A program made the position numbers and the translations under genes. This document shows positions 47,186 to 61,231 of a stretch of DNA of 64,000 bases, piece by piece (the stretch's first letter is position 1; each line of letters starts with the position of its first letter). Source of the stretch: Jacaranda mimosifolia (taxonomy: Eukaryota; Streptophyta; Magnoliopsida; Lamiales; Bignoniaceae); assembly GCA_018894105.1 (NCBI GenBank), contig CM032128.1, positions 25,815,299 through 25,879,298 of the forward strand, read 5' to 3'. The notes beneath the pieces are model-generated. The model was given only the letters and a program-made list of their open reading frames with translations. It ran no database searches and was not told the origin of the DNA.

Positions 47186-50100
47186 ATGTCACGGAACGGC
47201 GATAGGATGAGCAGCTCTGACGTTAGCAGAGCTGGTGGGCCAGTCGAGAGAGACATCGAGCAGGTATATATTTCTGGGATTATCATTATTGTTATTATTC
47301 TTTTTATGAGCTAGTTACCTCTCTAGTTGTTGGATTAAGCTCTATAAACAATTAGTCTAGTCTCTAGTAGTTTCATAGTTATAGTTTCTTTCCCCCATTC
47401 GGTTTAGCTGATTAGAGTGCTTGAAAATTTAATTATATCACTGACACTTTTTGCTAATATAGATTTCTTTTAGCTTAAAAATTCTGATGCTATTTACGAG
47501 AATATGTACTGCTTAAGGTTTGGAATCATTTCGCTCCTCTTACTTGAAGATCATTGACATTATTTGGGTATAGGTAAAGTGATATGCCGATTGCATGCGG
47601 GTGGGGGACAGAGATGGTGCCCTTCTAATTTTCTGGGAAGCTCCCTAATATCATGTCTAGACTATATTGCCCCTTATAACAAATTTCCTGGCTTTTGCCA
47701 TTGCTTATCTATGTTGTTTGTGTCTATGTAGAAAGTTTATACTTAAAATGCAAATGCATTACTAATGACTAAAGCAACCATTTACAGAAAAGTAATGCAT
47801 TTTGAGTTTTTTGGTTTAATTCAGTGATTCATCTGAAAAGGTAACCAGACTCATATTTTGAACATGATTTTGCGGAGCATGTAATTAGATTCTTTCTAAG
47901 AAATCTTGGAGACCCTTGTCTAAAATATTTGAAAGTTTGTGAAGCCAAACTACAAACTTTTAAGAATCTTGTGACAAGATTCCTGAAAATCTCTGAAAAA
48001 TACTCTTGAATCTTAGAAAAGTTTTTGATTATTTTCTGTATGGTCGTACTCAGATTTCTTAATCTGACCCCTTATGCGATTCATTGAGTTTTTTTCTGGC
48101 TTCTAATCGTGTGAGTTTTTACGATTTGGCCCCATTATACTCATGGTTATCCTGCTGCTTCCATTTTTCTGCCCTATTCTGTTTGCATGCATTTCTGCTA
48201 TCTTTTAAAGTTATAAACCACAAATTGGCCAATGTTATTACACCTGAATATATAAGACATCTTAATTAAACTAAGTTAAAACATGATAAGAATCTTGATG
48301 AATCTTTATAATTATTTGTATGGGTATTTTGACTGAGAATCTAGGCAACGTACTCATATCCATCCCAAGCTTTGCAACCAATAAGGCAATAACCTTTTTG
48401 GTCCATTCAGATTTCTGGCTCTGAGTCTGCTCCTGCAGTCACTTGGTCCGACTTTCTGCAAAAATTGTTGGTGCCTTTGTTTTGTCTACAAATTCTACTG
48501 CCATACACAAAGTCTTTCTCCACTTTCTTGACCTTTTGAAGACATGGCATGTGTACATTTGCTGTTCTTCTTTGGTTCCAATGGATCAGTCTTTCTTTTT
48601 CTGCATGGTTCCCAGGGAAGTCCAAGTTAGTTCATAGCTTCAGCTGACCAAAGTGACTACTTAGTTTTTTATTCAGTTTGAGTTCCAAACAAATGAATAA
48701 TATATTTCATTTCCTCCCTCCTTGACAATCATGCTTCCCCAAATGATTTTATTCTCATCTAGTTGTGAGTCTTTAAGCTTTACGATGTAACTTTTATGTC
48801 TTAGATCTGCTGCCTTTTGACATAAATTGAGCCTAGAGATGTGCATTGTGGGTTTCTAAGTATATTGCTGCTTTAATGTTAACTAATTATCTAGAAGGCA
48901 TACTATTTCATTTTCTTGTTCATGCTTATTAGGTTTTGGTATATTGCTTGATTTAGTTTGTTTCCTCTGCAAAACATGCTGGCTATGCTAAATTATGTTA
49001 TTGGCTGACTTTTACAACAGGCCATCACTGCTCTAAAGAAAGGTGCATACTTACTAAAATATGGAAGAAGAGGAAAGCCTAAGTTTTGTCCATTCCGCCT
49101 GGCAAATGTAAGCCCATTGGATTTTCATTATCTTGTGCATTTGGGCTCTTATTTTTTTGTTTCACCTTTGTGTCCACATTTAGTTTTAACACTACAATCA
49201 CCTTTTCTTGTTCTGAAGTGGCTAAATTATGTAAAGCCCTTTGTCGTAGGTAATTATCATGCATGTTTGTTCTAAAACCAGTTTGCATCTTGGTGAATCC
49301 GCACAACAATCACAGAGCATGAACATATGCTGTAATTAGCTGCTGAATGTTGTGGTAATTGATCAATATATTATTCAATTACCTAAAATGATGTGATGAT
49401 GTCAAACTACTGGCGTACGAAGGCCTTTAGGGCAATAAGCTTGTCGCGGAGTTGTTCTAACAGCTATATCTTGAAAAGCAACATGTCGAGATTTTAGAAG
49501 CTTTTTCTTCCAATAATCCTGACCTCATTTGTTGATTTGATCTCAAAATTTGGTTCTTGCTCTCCATGTGGGGGTTCTATATATAGCTAGTTTGATTAAC
49601 AAATTGATCTAAAACTCATTAGTAGTTTGTTTGAGCCAGTTGTGAAAATGGTTTTGTGATTTTTGCTAGTAGAAAGGGAGCTGGCGTGGATAGCTTGGGG
49701 TTTGTTTTCTTTAACTTGTGTGAATGCTAGTTTGAGCAGCGTATTCTCATTGGCTCCCATTTTGTTTTGTTCTATAGGATGTCAAATATCTTTTCTTACA
49801 TTTCACTTGAAGGATCTTTTTATCGCTTACCTGATACATATAATACCAATAAATTATACTTTGGTTGTGAAAAGAGAAGTAAATTTGGCATAGTTTATGA
49901 ACCTTGGCAGAATTGTGTTTCTTACATTGTAATGGCCGGGCATTTTTCAGTTGCTTTGCTTTTACCATGTTCATCAGATTAGTTTGCATTTCTTTTCTCC
50001 ATGTAAAAGCTTGAGAAGACATTGGAAACATCTGATTGGGTGTGCTTGATTTCAGGATGAGTCTGTTCTGATATGGTTCTCGGGTAAAGAGGAGAAACAC

Positions 50101-53100
50101 CTGAAACTTAGTCATGTTTCCAGAATTATATCTGGGCAGCGGACTGTAAGTTTCCTACTGCACAATAACATCTCTTATTGTTATGCTGCCATGCGTTATC
50201 CAATTTTTCCAGAACTTGATAGCTTCTGCACAATGATACAAAGTCTAAAAATTAGTTCTTTTGGTTCAAAGGCTAATATTTTTGTCTACATTTCTGCATT
50301 GGAGTTTAGTTCTCTGCTTTATTTCTAAACTTTACTAACTGCTGTTGACAAGTAATATTTAATAATACCATTTTTTGATGCATTTGTAGACGCCTTTGAC
50401 AATTAGATGGATGGTATCTTTAAATTCATATTGTTTAGAGTCAATGTCAAGATGTACTTGTGGTCCCTAATTTCATACTTATATTTCTCTTTATGGTTTC
50501 TGTTAAGAATCAAAGTTGACTCTCTGAAATAATTTTCAGATCAAATAAATCTGAATATTAATTGTTGTATATCTCTGTTTTTGTATGATTTGATTTTGGA
50601 GTGATTTTCTCCAATTAGTACTCTTCTCTTCATAATTCGGATATATAAATAGGTGGCCATTGTAATGTAATAGTAAGAGAGAACAATATAAGTGTTTGAA
50701 CCTTTTGGCATTTTATCCGTGGACATAGGCGAAATGGCCAAATCATATTATATTTTCGTGTTCTTTTTTCTCTCTTCGATTCTATTTTTTAGTACTTGAA
50801 ATCTTCACATCGCATTGGAGCAGGTTATGACCGGGCTTCAATTTGCTACTGTTTTCCATAGCACAATGTTCATTTAGTACATTCTATTCTTACATTTTAA
50901 TTATGGTGGTCGTGACTTATTCCGTATTATTGTCCACAATGTTCCATTCCATGCCTATTTTCTCGCAGATCTTCAACCACAGAACTAGAGTGCATCCAAG
51001 ATTTACTTAATGACCCTCATTTTATTTCTAGTTGAATACTTAAATGGGCATCTTTATGTTCAACTTGAGTGGGAGTGTTAAGAATCAAGGTTGATTCTTT
51101 GGAATAATTTTAAGATCACAACAATCTAAACTTAATTGTTGTGACATTTCTGAGTTTGTATGATTTGATTTTGAAGTGACTTCCTCTTATTACTCTTCTC
51201 TTTGTAATTTACCTATATAATATTGTAATGCAATAGCAAGAAAGAACAACCTTAGTGTTTGAGCCCTTTGGCATTTTATCTGTGGATGTAGGCCAAATGG
51301 CCCAAACAAATTATACTTTCGTGTTCTTTTTCTCTCTTCAATTTTCATTTTATAATTGAAATCTTAACAGTTTCTTTTGGCTCTATTGTGAAATATAGTT
51401 AGCTAATCCTTCCTCCTTAAATTAAATGTTTTCTTTACTTTTGTGGATGTCCTAATTCAGCAACCAGTTTCCTGAAAATGAATATATTTTACATCTTACT
51501 TGCCTGATTGTTTCTAACTGATCTACTTAAATAACAGCATTTATTGCCTAGATTTTGCACCATTCTTTATCTGGCTGTACACTACAGGGTTGTTTGTCTG
51601 CTGATTGAAATAAATTTGGTCAATCTTGTTGCTGTAAATCTGATGCGATGTTATTCCATATGCATTGCTTGCTAAGTTGCATTTTGTTGACGCACCAACT
51701 AAGATCATAATAGGTCACAGAACAAGAAAACGTGCAGGAAGACTGGGAGCTAAGTGCACCAACTAAGATCATAATGCAATGTTATTCCATCTTTGTTGCT
51801 GGATATTTATCCATGCTACTTAAGCATAAATGTTCAAGCGTGTCAATGCAAATTTTACATTGTTATGGACTATACATTAGGAGACTGTTATGCTGTCCAA
51901 ATAACGGATCTTTTACTGTCTTCCTTTAGAGGTTAATTTTTTTTCTAATTCTTAGTTGTGATGCTGTACTTAGACAACCCTCTTCATCACTCTGTCTTAA
52001 GTTCTGCATGAGGTACCCTGGTTAACTGGTCTTAAAGATGGCATGGTGGATTTGATATTAAACTCGATGATTGGAGATTTATGCAATGTGAATAGATATT
52101 TTCTGGTGCAAGCAGATTTGATGTTAAACTGTTCTCTTAGAATATTGAGGCAAGCAAATTTTGTGACTCTGAATACATTTCTGGTTAAATATTGGTACCT
52201 TTTTCATGTTCTGAATATCTGTTTGTTTTCTTGTCCAGCCAATTTTTCAGAGGTATCCACGACCTGAGAAGGAATACCAGTCGTTTTCTCTTATATACAA
52301 TGACAGATCACTTGATTTGGTAACAGTCCCATTTGTTATTTTCAAGTTCTTGACAAGCAACTAGTTTTCCTGTTGTTTGTTTCTTGGTCTGCACTTTTAT
52401 CATGTAAACTGATGGTGCCTTATCCTTTAATTTTGGTAGATATGCAAGGACAAGGAAGAAGCAGAAGTATGGTTTAGCGGGCTGAAGGCATTGATTTCAC
52501 GCGGTCATCAGCGTAAGTGGAGAATGGAATCAAGGAGCGATGGAATTTCATCTGGAGCTAATAGTCCGCGAACATACACAAGAAGAAGCTCCCCACTGCA
52601 TTCCCCATTTGGAAGTGGTGATAGCATGCAGAAGGTGTAGTGCATTTATTTTCCTTTGGCTACATACTCAGCCATATGTTTTCTCTTTCCAGATATATGG
52701 ACTGAACCTCTGTATAAGCTCATTTTTGTGTCGAAATTGTTGGAACTTGAAATAAATCATTCATCATTTCATCAGGATGGTGCTGATCAACTTCGCCTCC
52801 ATAGCCCTTATGAAAGTCCACCTAAAAATGGTCTCGATAAGACATTTTCAGATGTGATATTGTATGCTGTGCCTCCCAAGGGTTTCTTCCCTTCAGATTC
52901 TGCTAGTGCCTCTGTCCATTCCGTGTCATCTGGAGGTTCAGATGGCTTACATGGTCAAATGAAAGGGATGGGAGTGGATGCCTTCAGAGTAAGCCTTTCT
53001 AGTGCTGTAAGCTCATCAAGTCAAGGTTCTGGTCATGATGATGGTGATGCCTTGGGGGATGTTTTCATTTGGGGAGAAGGTACCGGCGATGGTGTTATGG

Positions 53101-56100
53101 GTGGTGGACTACACAGAGTGGGAAGCAGTTTTGGTGTCAAAATGGATGCATTGTTGCCCAAGGCGTTGGAATCTGCAGTTGTATTAGATGTTCAGAACAT
53201 AGCTTGTGGTGGACGACATGCTGCCCTAGTGACCAAACAAGGAGAGATATTCTCTTGGGGTGAGGAATCAGGAGGTAGGCTTGGTCATGGTGTAGATGCT
53301 GATGTCTTGCATCCGAAGCTAATTGATGCACTCAGCAATACGAACATTGAGCTTGTCGCATGTGGTGAATATCATTCCTGTGCTGTCACACTTTCTGGAG
53401 ATTTGTACACTTGGGGTGATGGTCATTTTGGTCTTCTAGGGCACGGGAATGAGGTGAGTCATTGGGTGCCAAAAAGAGTAAATGGGCCACTGGAGGGGAT
53501 ACATGTTTCTTCAATTTCATGTGGCCCTTGGCATACAGCTGTTGTAACCTCTGCCGGGCAGTTGTTTACTTTTGGGGATGGAACTTTTGGGGTTCTTGGT
53601 CATGGAGATAGAAAAAGTATTTCAAAGCCTAGAGAAGTGGAATCCCTGAAGGGTCTACGCACCGTGCGAGCAGCTTGTGGTGTTTGGCATACTGCTGCAG
53701 TTGTTGAAGTGATGGTTGGAAACTCAAGTTCCAGTAACTGTTCTTCGGGCAAACTTTTTACTTGGGGAGATGGTGACAAGGGTCGACTTGGACATGGTGA
53801 TAAGGAACCGAAACTTGTTCCAACCTGTGTTGCTGCTCTTGTCGAGCCTAACTTTTGCCAGGTCGCTTGTGGACACAGCCTGACAGTGGCTCTTACTACC
53901 TCTGGACATGTATACACCATGGGGAGTCCAGTTTATGGCCAGCTAGGAAACCCTCAAGCTGATGGGAAGCTCCCATCTCGTGTTGAAGGAAAACTTGTAA
54001 AAAGTTTTGTGGAGGAGATAGCTTGTGGTGCCTATCATGTGGCAGCTTTGACTTCGAGAACTGAAGTTTATACATGGGGGAAAGGAGCAAATGGTAGATT
54101 GGGTCATGGGGATACAGACGACAGAAATTTTCCAACTTTAGTTGAAGCTCTAAAAGACAAGCAAGTAAAGAGTATTGCTTGCGGTACTAATTTCACTGCA
54201 GCTATCTGCCTCCATAAGTGGGTCTCAGGGGTTGATCAGTCCATGTGTTCTGGCTGTCGTCTACCATTTAATTTCAAAAGAAAACGCCACAACTGTTACA
54301 ACTGTGGCCTTGTGTTTTGTCATTCATGCAGCAGCAAGAAATCACTAAGAGCTTCTATGGCGCCAAATCCCAACAAACCATACCGTGTTTGTGATAGTTG
54401 TTTCAATAAATTGAGAAAAGCTATTGAAACTGATACATCATCTCAGTCATCTGTGAGTAGGAGAGGAAGTATGAATCAGGTGATAAATGGCATTATAGAC
54501 AAAGATGAAAAGTTGGATGCTAGACCTCGTCCAAATCTAGCAAGGTTCTCTTCAATGGAATCCTTGAAGCAAGGGGAGAGCCGCTCCTCCAAGAGAAACA
54601 AAAAGTTGGAATTCAATAGTAGTCGTGTATCACCAATCCCAAATGGAAGCTCCCAGTGGGGGGCGCTTAATATCTCAAAGTCCTTCAATCCAGTATTTGG
54701 ATCGTCTAAAAAAATTTTCTCAGCTTCGGTTCCTGGATCGAGAATTGTTTCTCGAGCAACATCACCAATATCAAGGCGGACCAGTCCTCCTCGTTCTACT
54801 ACACCAACCCCCACTTTGGGAGGACTCACATCACCTAAGATTGTTCTGGATGATGCGAAGATGATCAATGATAGCCTTAGCCAAGAAGTTATTACATTAA
54901 GAGCACAGGTAGCTCATCTTGTCTGAGTTGCCTTCCATATACTTGCACTGCACTATTATTATCCTTTCTGCTTCCTTCACCTTATTTTATCGGATGTGAT
55001 AATTTAGCACTTGTGTGGATTGGGGAAGTACTGATGGGTTGGCAATGGTGAAAACACTGTTCATATGACCTGCAATTACCTCGTACTCTCTGGTTATTTT
55101 CAATAAATGACAGAGCTGAAGAGGCAGCCCCGTATGTAACTGAGAGTTGCATATAATCCGTCCATTTTGGTATTTTCTTGGACTAGAGAATAAGAGGGGA
55201 GATAAGACGCAGGAATGGAGGGTGTATCTTCAGATTTATGCGTACAATCCTTGCCTTTTGTCTGAAAAACATTGGGGATGGAATCTAGTGTGCAGGCTTC
55301 TGTTCCTCTTTCAATAATTATTTTAATTTTGTGGCTATGGAACTGTAGAGTCTACTGGTTTTTTTAAATTTTGTGGTCCTGAAGACTGATGGATTTACTT
55401 CAGTGGTTCTTTTCCAAATGTTTTCAGATGTTGTAATTGAAAGTTTAGATTGAGAATTAATTCTTAGGAACATCCTGCAGCATACCATACAGCTTCCCTC
55501 AATTCTGACAGATTTTTCTGCTTTTTAACTCCTCCATGTTGGATGGTGAAGCGTGTTTGGGTAGTTTATGCTTTTGATTCTAGTCATAGTAGCACTTGAT
55601 AGCTTTCTTTCTGACAGGATAGCTAAGTTGAGTGAGTTGAGATTTTCTGATTTTAGCTTTGGTTACAGGATATAAATGCAATTCTGTCCAGCAACTATGA
55701 CCATCTGAGATGGTGTGATTTGAACTGACCTCTCTTCTATATAGGTGGAAAGTCTCACTCGCAAGGCTCAACTTCAGGAGGTAGAGCTAGAAAGAACAAC
55801 TAAACAGCTGAAGGAGGCAATAGCAATTGCAGGGGAAGAGACTGCGAAATGCAAAGCTGCAAAAGAAGTCATCAAATCGCTTACTGCACAGGTAAGAAAA
55901 CTACTTGTGGTCATCATTTATCTAAATGCCGATAGGTTGCTTGCAGTATTTTTTGGAACAAAAGACATCCAGTTCTTTAACAGCATTTGGAATAAGCCTA
56001 TGCTATGTGGCATGCAAGACAGGTTCACCTGTAACCATTTCTTTTCGTTCATCTCAAGTTCCTTGCGCTGTCTTTTCTATTGAATGCTTATTAATAGCAA

Positions 56101-58565
56101 GTGATTATCTCGAATGCTATGGAAGATGGCACGAGGCCTATATCAGAAAATCTAAACAGTAAAATGCTAAGATTTTCATTTGCAATATTTAAAAACATAT
56201 TTTAGTTGTTATATTTCCTGTCAATTGCTTGAATTAACAATTTCCTGCTAATCCGCTGAATGTATTGGCTTTGAAATTTGACCATTACTTTATGACACTT
56301 TGCCAATAATATGATGATAATTTTGTTAAGGTCAACAATCCTGAAGTCTGTGCCAATGATGGTGACATGCAGATCCAATCATCAAGATAATGTGTCATGG
56401 AGTGAAACTTAGAATTTTTTTTTTAATTAATTAATTTATTTATTTATAAGACCTAGAATGATAAAGGGCCTCCTTAAGAAACTGCAGTGGTAATTTGTGT
56501 GTTTTCAATATTTTGTTGAGTAGTAATATTTACTTTGGTAAATATAGATACCATGTGCTTTCCCATGTGGTAATTTCTTTTGGACGGAAAGTAATTTTCT
56601 GACATGGTGTTACCTTACTTTCCTTACATTCTTTATTGATGGCTTCCGTCTTCACCTCAAGCTTGTATGATATCACATCAATTGGAGATGTATTTTTTTG
56701 TTAGGCTCATCTGCTCTTACTTTAACTAATGAAATGAGATTTAGGCTTCAATCTATTTTGTAGAGACCTAGATCAGTAACAATACTAATTAACACATCCC
56801 TTCTGGGAAAATTAGCCTGTTAAAGTTCAAGTAAGTTGTGGTCTGTAGTTTACTCATCAGTTTGATAGTGAAAAATTTTCTAATCTTGTGTGGATATTTA
56901 ATCTTTGAAGCAAATTGATTGATCTTTGCAATGTAGAGTATAGCATTTTGTAAGTGCTATTTATGATTCCTGTGGCTGTGAATTGTTTTTCCTTCAATAG
57001 CCAAAGAATCTAGTTCTGGATTTTCCTTTTCTTTGAATTGTATAATTTTGCCATCATTTTCTATTTTTCTGAAGCACCAATAACCAACTTCGTAATTACT
57101 GGTATTTGTTTGTGGATGCTTTGGAAATGTTTGTGTGCTGATTCACGGTAGTGAATTGCCAGCATTGGCATGTTGCTGCACTAAGCTATATACTGCTCCA
57201 TAATCATGCATACACATTAAATTCCAGTTCTTCTATTAGGCGATGTTTTTAAGTCCAATTGGGTGACAAGATGACACCTACTGAAGAAGAAAGATTAGAA
57301 ACCACAATGCTGCAGAGCACCACACTCTTTACTGTCAACTCTTAAAGTTAAAACTTGTTAATCGCTGTGCTGAGTCTTTACATATGCTGTGTTGGATTGA
57401 TATGATTCTCATTTATTTACCTTTTGATTTTGTTTTTCAGTTAAAAGTTTAAAACTGATGTGTTGGGTCCTTTAATGAATAAAAGTTTGTTTTCTTGTTC
57501 AAGCATACTTTTTGGTACATCTCTTAGGAATTACTCATAAGAGATGAGCCAGTGATCTCTTTTATGCATATTCTGGTCTCTGCAATATCCTTTGTGTGTA
57601 AATCTTATGTTTTACTTATCTTTTGTGCTCATTGTTGAACTGGTTTAATTTTAAAATGGGAACAAGTATTAGAAGTTTTCGAAATAAAAGGGGGACAGAA
57701 AAGGAATGGTACAAGAGACCAATCCATGGCTTGAACTTGCTGCTAAGTATAGTTTGGTCTTATACTTTCTTTTGCTAGCTTACCTTGCTGATTGTGTATT
57801 TTATACTGTAGCTGAAGGAAATGGCTGAAAGGCTTCCTGTGGGTTCTGCAAGAAATGCCAAATCTCCATCCTTCACTTCACTTGGTCCCCCTTCTATACC
57901 CAATGATATTGCTTCAAATGTCTCTATCGACCGGCTGAATGGTCAAATAAATGTCCAGGATCTGGATTCAAATGAGTCAAACAACCTGTTGCTTTCTAAT
58001 GGGTCCAGCACTGCTAGTAATCGCAGTTTGGGTCACAGCAGACAACAAGGTCAAACAGAAGCAACGATGAGAAATGGAAATAGAACAAAAGAAAGTGATT
58101 CTCGTAATGAAAATGAATGGGTTGAGCAAGATGAGCCTGGTGTATATATTACACTTACTTCCCTACCTGGAGGGCTCAAAGATCTGAAACGAGTTCGTTT
58201 CAGGTATGCTGAATTGACCTTTAGCCTCCAATTTATTCATTAATTTTTTTCTAGAACATGTCTATTGTGTGATCTCTAGGTCCATTACTTCAGGTGGTGA
58301 TGTGAAATATGACTTGCAGCTGTGAAGCTCATGGCATTAGCATCTGCATCTTCTTTTTTTCCCTTGTTTTTTTTTTTGGTTGATGTCAATTGCATTAATT
58401 AAGTGAAAATGTTTTGAAATGGTTGAATTCAGTCGGAAGCGATTTAGTGAGAAGCAAGCAGAACAATGGTGGGCAGAGAACCGGGCAAGAGTATATGAAC
58501 AGTACAATGTACGGATGGTTGACAAGTCGAGCGTTGGTGTAGCAAGTGAAGACTTGGGACATTGA
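47186..58565 (+). CDS. PRAF protein: PH, RCC1 repeats, FYVE and BRX domains
   Basis: Exons: 47186-47263, 49021-49107, 50056-50145, 52239-52319, 52440-52634, 52776-54908, 55745-55891, 57812-58203, 58433-58565; 1112 codons, 1111 residues, phases closed, all GT-AG. Domain order: PH at about 20-132; seven-bladed RCC1 repeats at about 270-655, with recurrent GRLGHG; FYVE zinc finger at about 660-725 with eight Cys positions and the plant variant [11 protein letters not shown]; a Ser/Arg-rich stretch; a coiled coil from exon 7 (889-937); and a C-terminal BRX domain (about 1039-1095). PRAF proteins bind phosphoinositides and are linked to GTPase regulation and polar membrane domains. The start ATG lies in RDIEQ-type sequence typical of the family. 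Length fits Arabidopsis relatives (about 1100). Confidence 0.96.
50501..51369 (+). mobile_element. TRIM retroelement in PRAF intron 3
   Basis: Two LTRs, 50501-50809 and 51076-51369, both starting TGTTAAGAATCAA and ending in TTGAAATCTT[C/A]ACA. The 266-bp centre starts with GGAGCAGGTTATGACC, a shortened form of a Met-tRNA binding site, and ends with a CTTGAGTGGGAG polypurine tract. Perfect 5-bp target duplication GTTTC (50496-50500 and 51370-51374). There is no coding capacity; this is a terminal-repeat retrotransposon in miniature. Orientation is the same as the gene. Confidence 0.93.
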
Positions 58566-59161
58566 CAGTGGATGACGCATCACCATATGTATATGAAATT
58601 TTTTGTTTTTATTTTTCCCCAAATACATTTCTGCTTCAATCACTGGAGAAAAAGCATATTGTTAAGTAGGTTTGGCATTCATGTTCCATGGGTTGGAAGA
58701 AAGGGTTGTCATGTGAAAGAGAGAGAGAGTAGTGAAGGATTTTCTTATCCTTTGTGTTTTAATTTCTTTTTTGGTTTTTAACCCTCTATTATTCTTATGG
58801 CTTGGCTATGCTTTTATCATATTTTTTCCCCAGATGGGTTTGAGGGTGAAAAATGTAAATTCCTACTAGGGTGCTGGCTCTAGTTGTGAGCAGCTTCCAT
58901 GTAAATTCCATAACTGTAAGCAAATGCATCTTCAGTTTTTACTGCTTTTTATCTGATTATTATTTCTTTCTCGCCTTAGGTTGCTCATTGTCGTCTGCAT
59001 AGTGGGGTGTGTGTGTGTTATCATTGCTATTGATCTATGAAATTTAGCCATCATAGTTTATTTTATTGTTTTCGACACCAAGTACACTGTACTTGTTCTC
59101 CATATTCCCCACCCCCCACCCCCCCCCCCCCCCCTTTCAAAAGTTTACTTTCATTAAATCT
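58566..59161 (+). other. PRAF 3' UTR and downstream spacer with poly-C tract
   Basis: Probable 3' UTR to roughly 59,090. A nearly pure C run (59111-59136, CCCCACCCCCCACCCC and longer) follows. No gene. Confidence 0.5.
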
Positions 59162-59905
59162 GATATGGGAGCGAGCAAATGGGCCTCTCCAGCACCATGA
59201 TTACGCGACTTCGTAGGCATGATGCTCGAGTTGCAACAATTGAGGACCCTTCGAGAGTGGCCACATCCGCTCCTGTGTCGGTAACTCACGGGTCATTCAT
59301 GGGAATGAAGCACTTAGAATGGTCTTGGAATCCCAACATTTCGCTAATAGCCCTTAGTCCACCTGATTCTACCAAAACAGCCACCGTCTTCAGGTCAATC
59401 AATCATGCTCCACTAATAATAGTCAACCCAGCCCAATAACATTTAGGGGCATAGAAAGCCTCATGGCTGCTCAACTCCTAAGGTTGGATCCCCTCTTACC
59501 TGACAAATGGAATGCTATATTTAAAGTTTTATAAGCTTAGTATTAACCATCTTATCCGCATTTAATGCTGTCGAACAACAATCTCATTTGCATTTAATGC
59601 CGTCAAACAACCAAGAACCCATTGAGCGGCCACACGTACTATAGCAAATGACCTAAATTACCCCTACAAGTTTGTGGGGCCTTCTCTTCTTCTAGTGGCA
59701 AATTATCATTTCAATCACATGATTTACAACATCTATAAATACTTGTTCTCTTAAAAACTATAGTATGCCTTTACTAGCTCAAGTTATCCTCTAACTTCTT
59801 ACTTTTTATTTGTTTGCTTAACCTGATTTAAGTATCAGAGGATTTTAGATGAAAGCCTCCTCTGTAAACCTAATGTGTTCTCCTTATATTACATGTTGGA
59901 CCAAC
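59162..59905 (+). mobile_element. Possible degenerate LTR
   Basis: A GC-richer block (59165-59440) leads to a TATA-like ATCTATAAATACTTG (about 59730) and then TTAACCTGATTTAAGTATCAGAGGATTTTAG...CCTCCTCTGTAAACCTAATGTGTTC, a layout seen at the ends of some plant gypsy LTRs. No border repeats were found. The open frame at 59179-59439 shows no recognised protein. Confidence 0.35.
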
Positions 59906-60249
59906 ACTATCCCTACCCATTCAATCTTGCATATCTCATCCAAACACTAATCTCACCATCCCAAGAACTACATGAAAATCACATGCAACAATGTATAATT
60001 TCTTTTTCAAGCAAAAATTTTATTTTCATAATAAAACTCATATTCGTATTATAGTTCAAGGCGAACAACAAACTTCGTCCAAGTTATGGCAAAAATGGAC
60101 TTGTACACGGGCTCATGATGGCAAATCCAGGGCCAATGTCAGGCCTGTCATAAACTTGGCCAATGAGGAAAATCATATTGAGCAATGAGCCCAGCCCATA
60201 TGTTTATAAATGAAAAGAAACCAAATTGTTGCGCCTAAACTATTCGAAT

Positions 60250-61231
60250 TCACACAGACCCAAGTATCTCTCTCTCAATCACGCGCGCTTACACGGAGAC
60301 GGAGGATTTGAAAGAAATAATAGGTATGAATTTCGTATTTTTTGATTCTAGAACTTCATACTTCGATTTCAGAAATTCAATTCTTGTTTTATTTAGTGAT
60401 TATAAATTTTCTTGGGATTTCTTTTAATGAAGCTGCGACGTGTATTCCGATGAGTATTGACTGATTTAAGCCATGTAAATCTGATTTTATCCTGTTGTAT
60501 GAGTAGGAAAAAGAGAAGAGGAAGAGGTTAGAATTTTTTTTTGTAATTTTGAAATGTCAGTAAAAATGTGCGCAATGGGGAATTGGGGTTAAATTCTTTC
60601 ATCCATAACTTGAAAACATGATGGGGGTATATTTTGTATTTTTTTATTGTGTTTTGTTTTCTAGTTTGCTATGTACTTTTAGATAATTGCCATAAGTCTG
60701 TTTCATACTATGTGTCTTGCTATTAATTTTTTCAGAAGTGAGGAATTTGTTTTGGGGTTTGAGCATTTATAGGAACTAACCTCTGGCTGCTGGGGAAAAA
60801 AAAGGATATTAATGACAATATATTAAGATATAATACCAAAGTTGTCATTTATGATATTTTAAGTGACAATTTTTATGTGCCACTATAATGATATTCGTAA
60901 ACTAAATACTGATAAGAAACGCATCTAAGTTGTTTGTTAACAATTAGTTTTCAAAGGCTACAACTTAGGCATTTCATTATTAAACTTGTCAAGCTCATTC
61001 TTGTAATGGAGAAAAAATTTCATTTAAGATATAGAATTAGTAATAAATTTGACACTGTCACTTGATGTCTTGTCATTAACATTCTTCTCTTTCCTTTTTT
61101 TTTTTTTTTTAATATGGTGTAATAGGCAGCATGGTTTGTCTATTTTGTGTAATTTTTAGTTTGTTGCTAACCTAAAATACTTGGTGCGGTAATTCTAACA
61201 TATTTTTCTGTGTGCAGTGTGCTAAAGAAAT
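60250..61231 (+). promoter_or_regulatory. 5' leader and leader intron of the PATRONUS-like gene
   Basis: A likely non-coding first exon ends at 60323 (AATAATAG, then GTATGA) and splices to 61218 (TGTGTGCAG before it), 14 bp upstream of the ATG. Splice signals are good; the transcription start is unknown. Confidence 0.55.

Noticed and set aside
53600..54868. Several minus-strand open frames over 60 codons opposite PRAF exon 6
   Set aside because: They are antisense shadows of the long RCC1-FYVE exon with no independent support.
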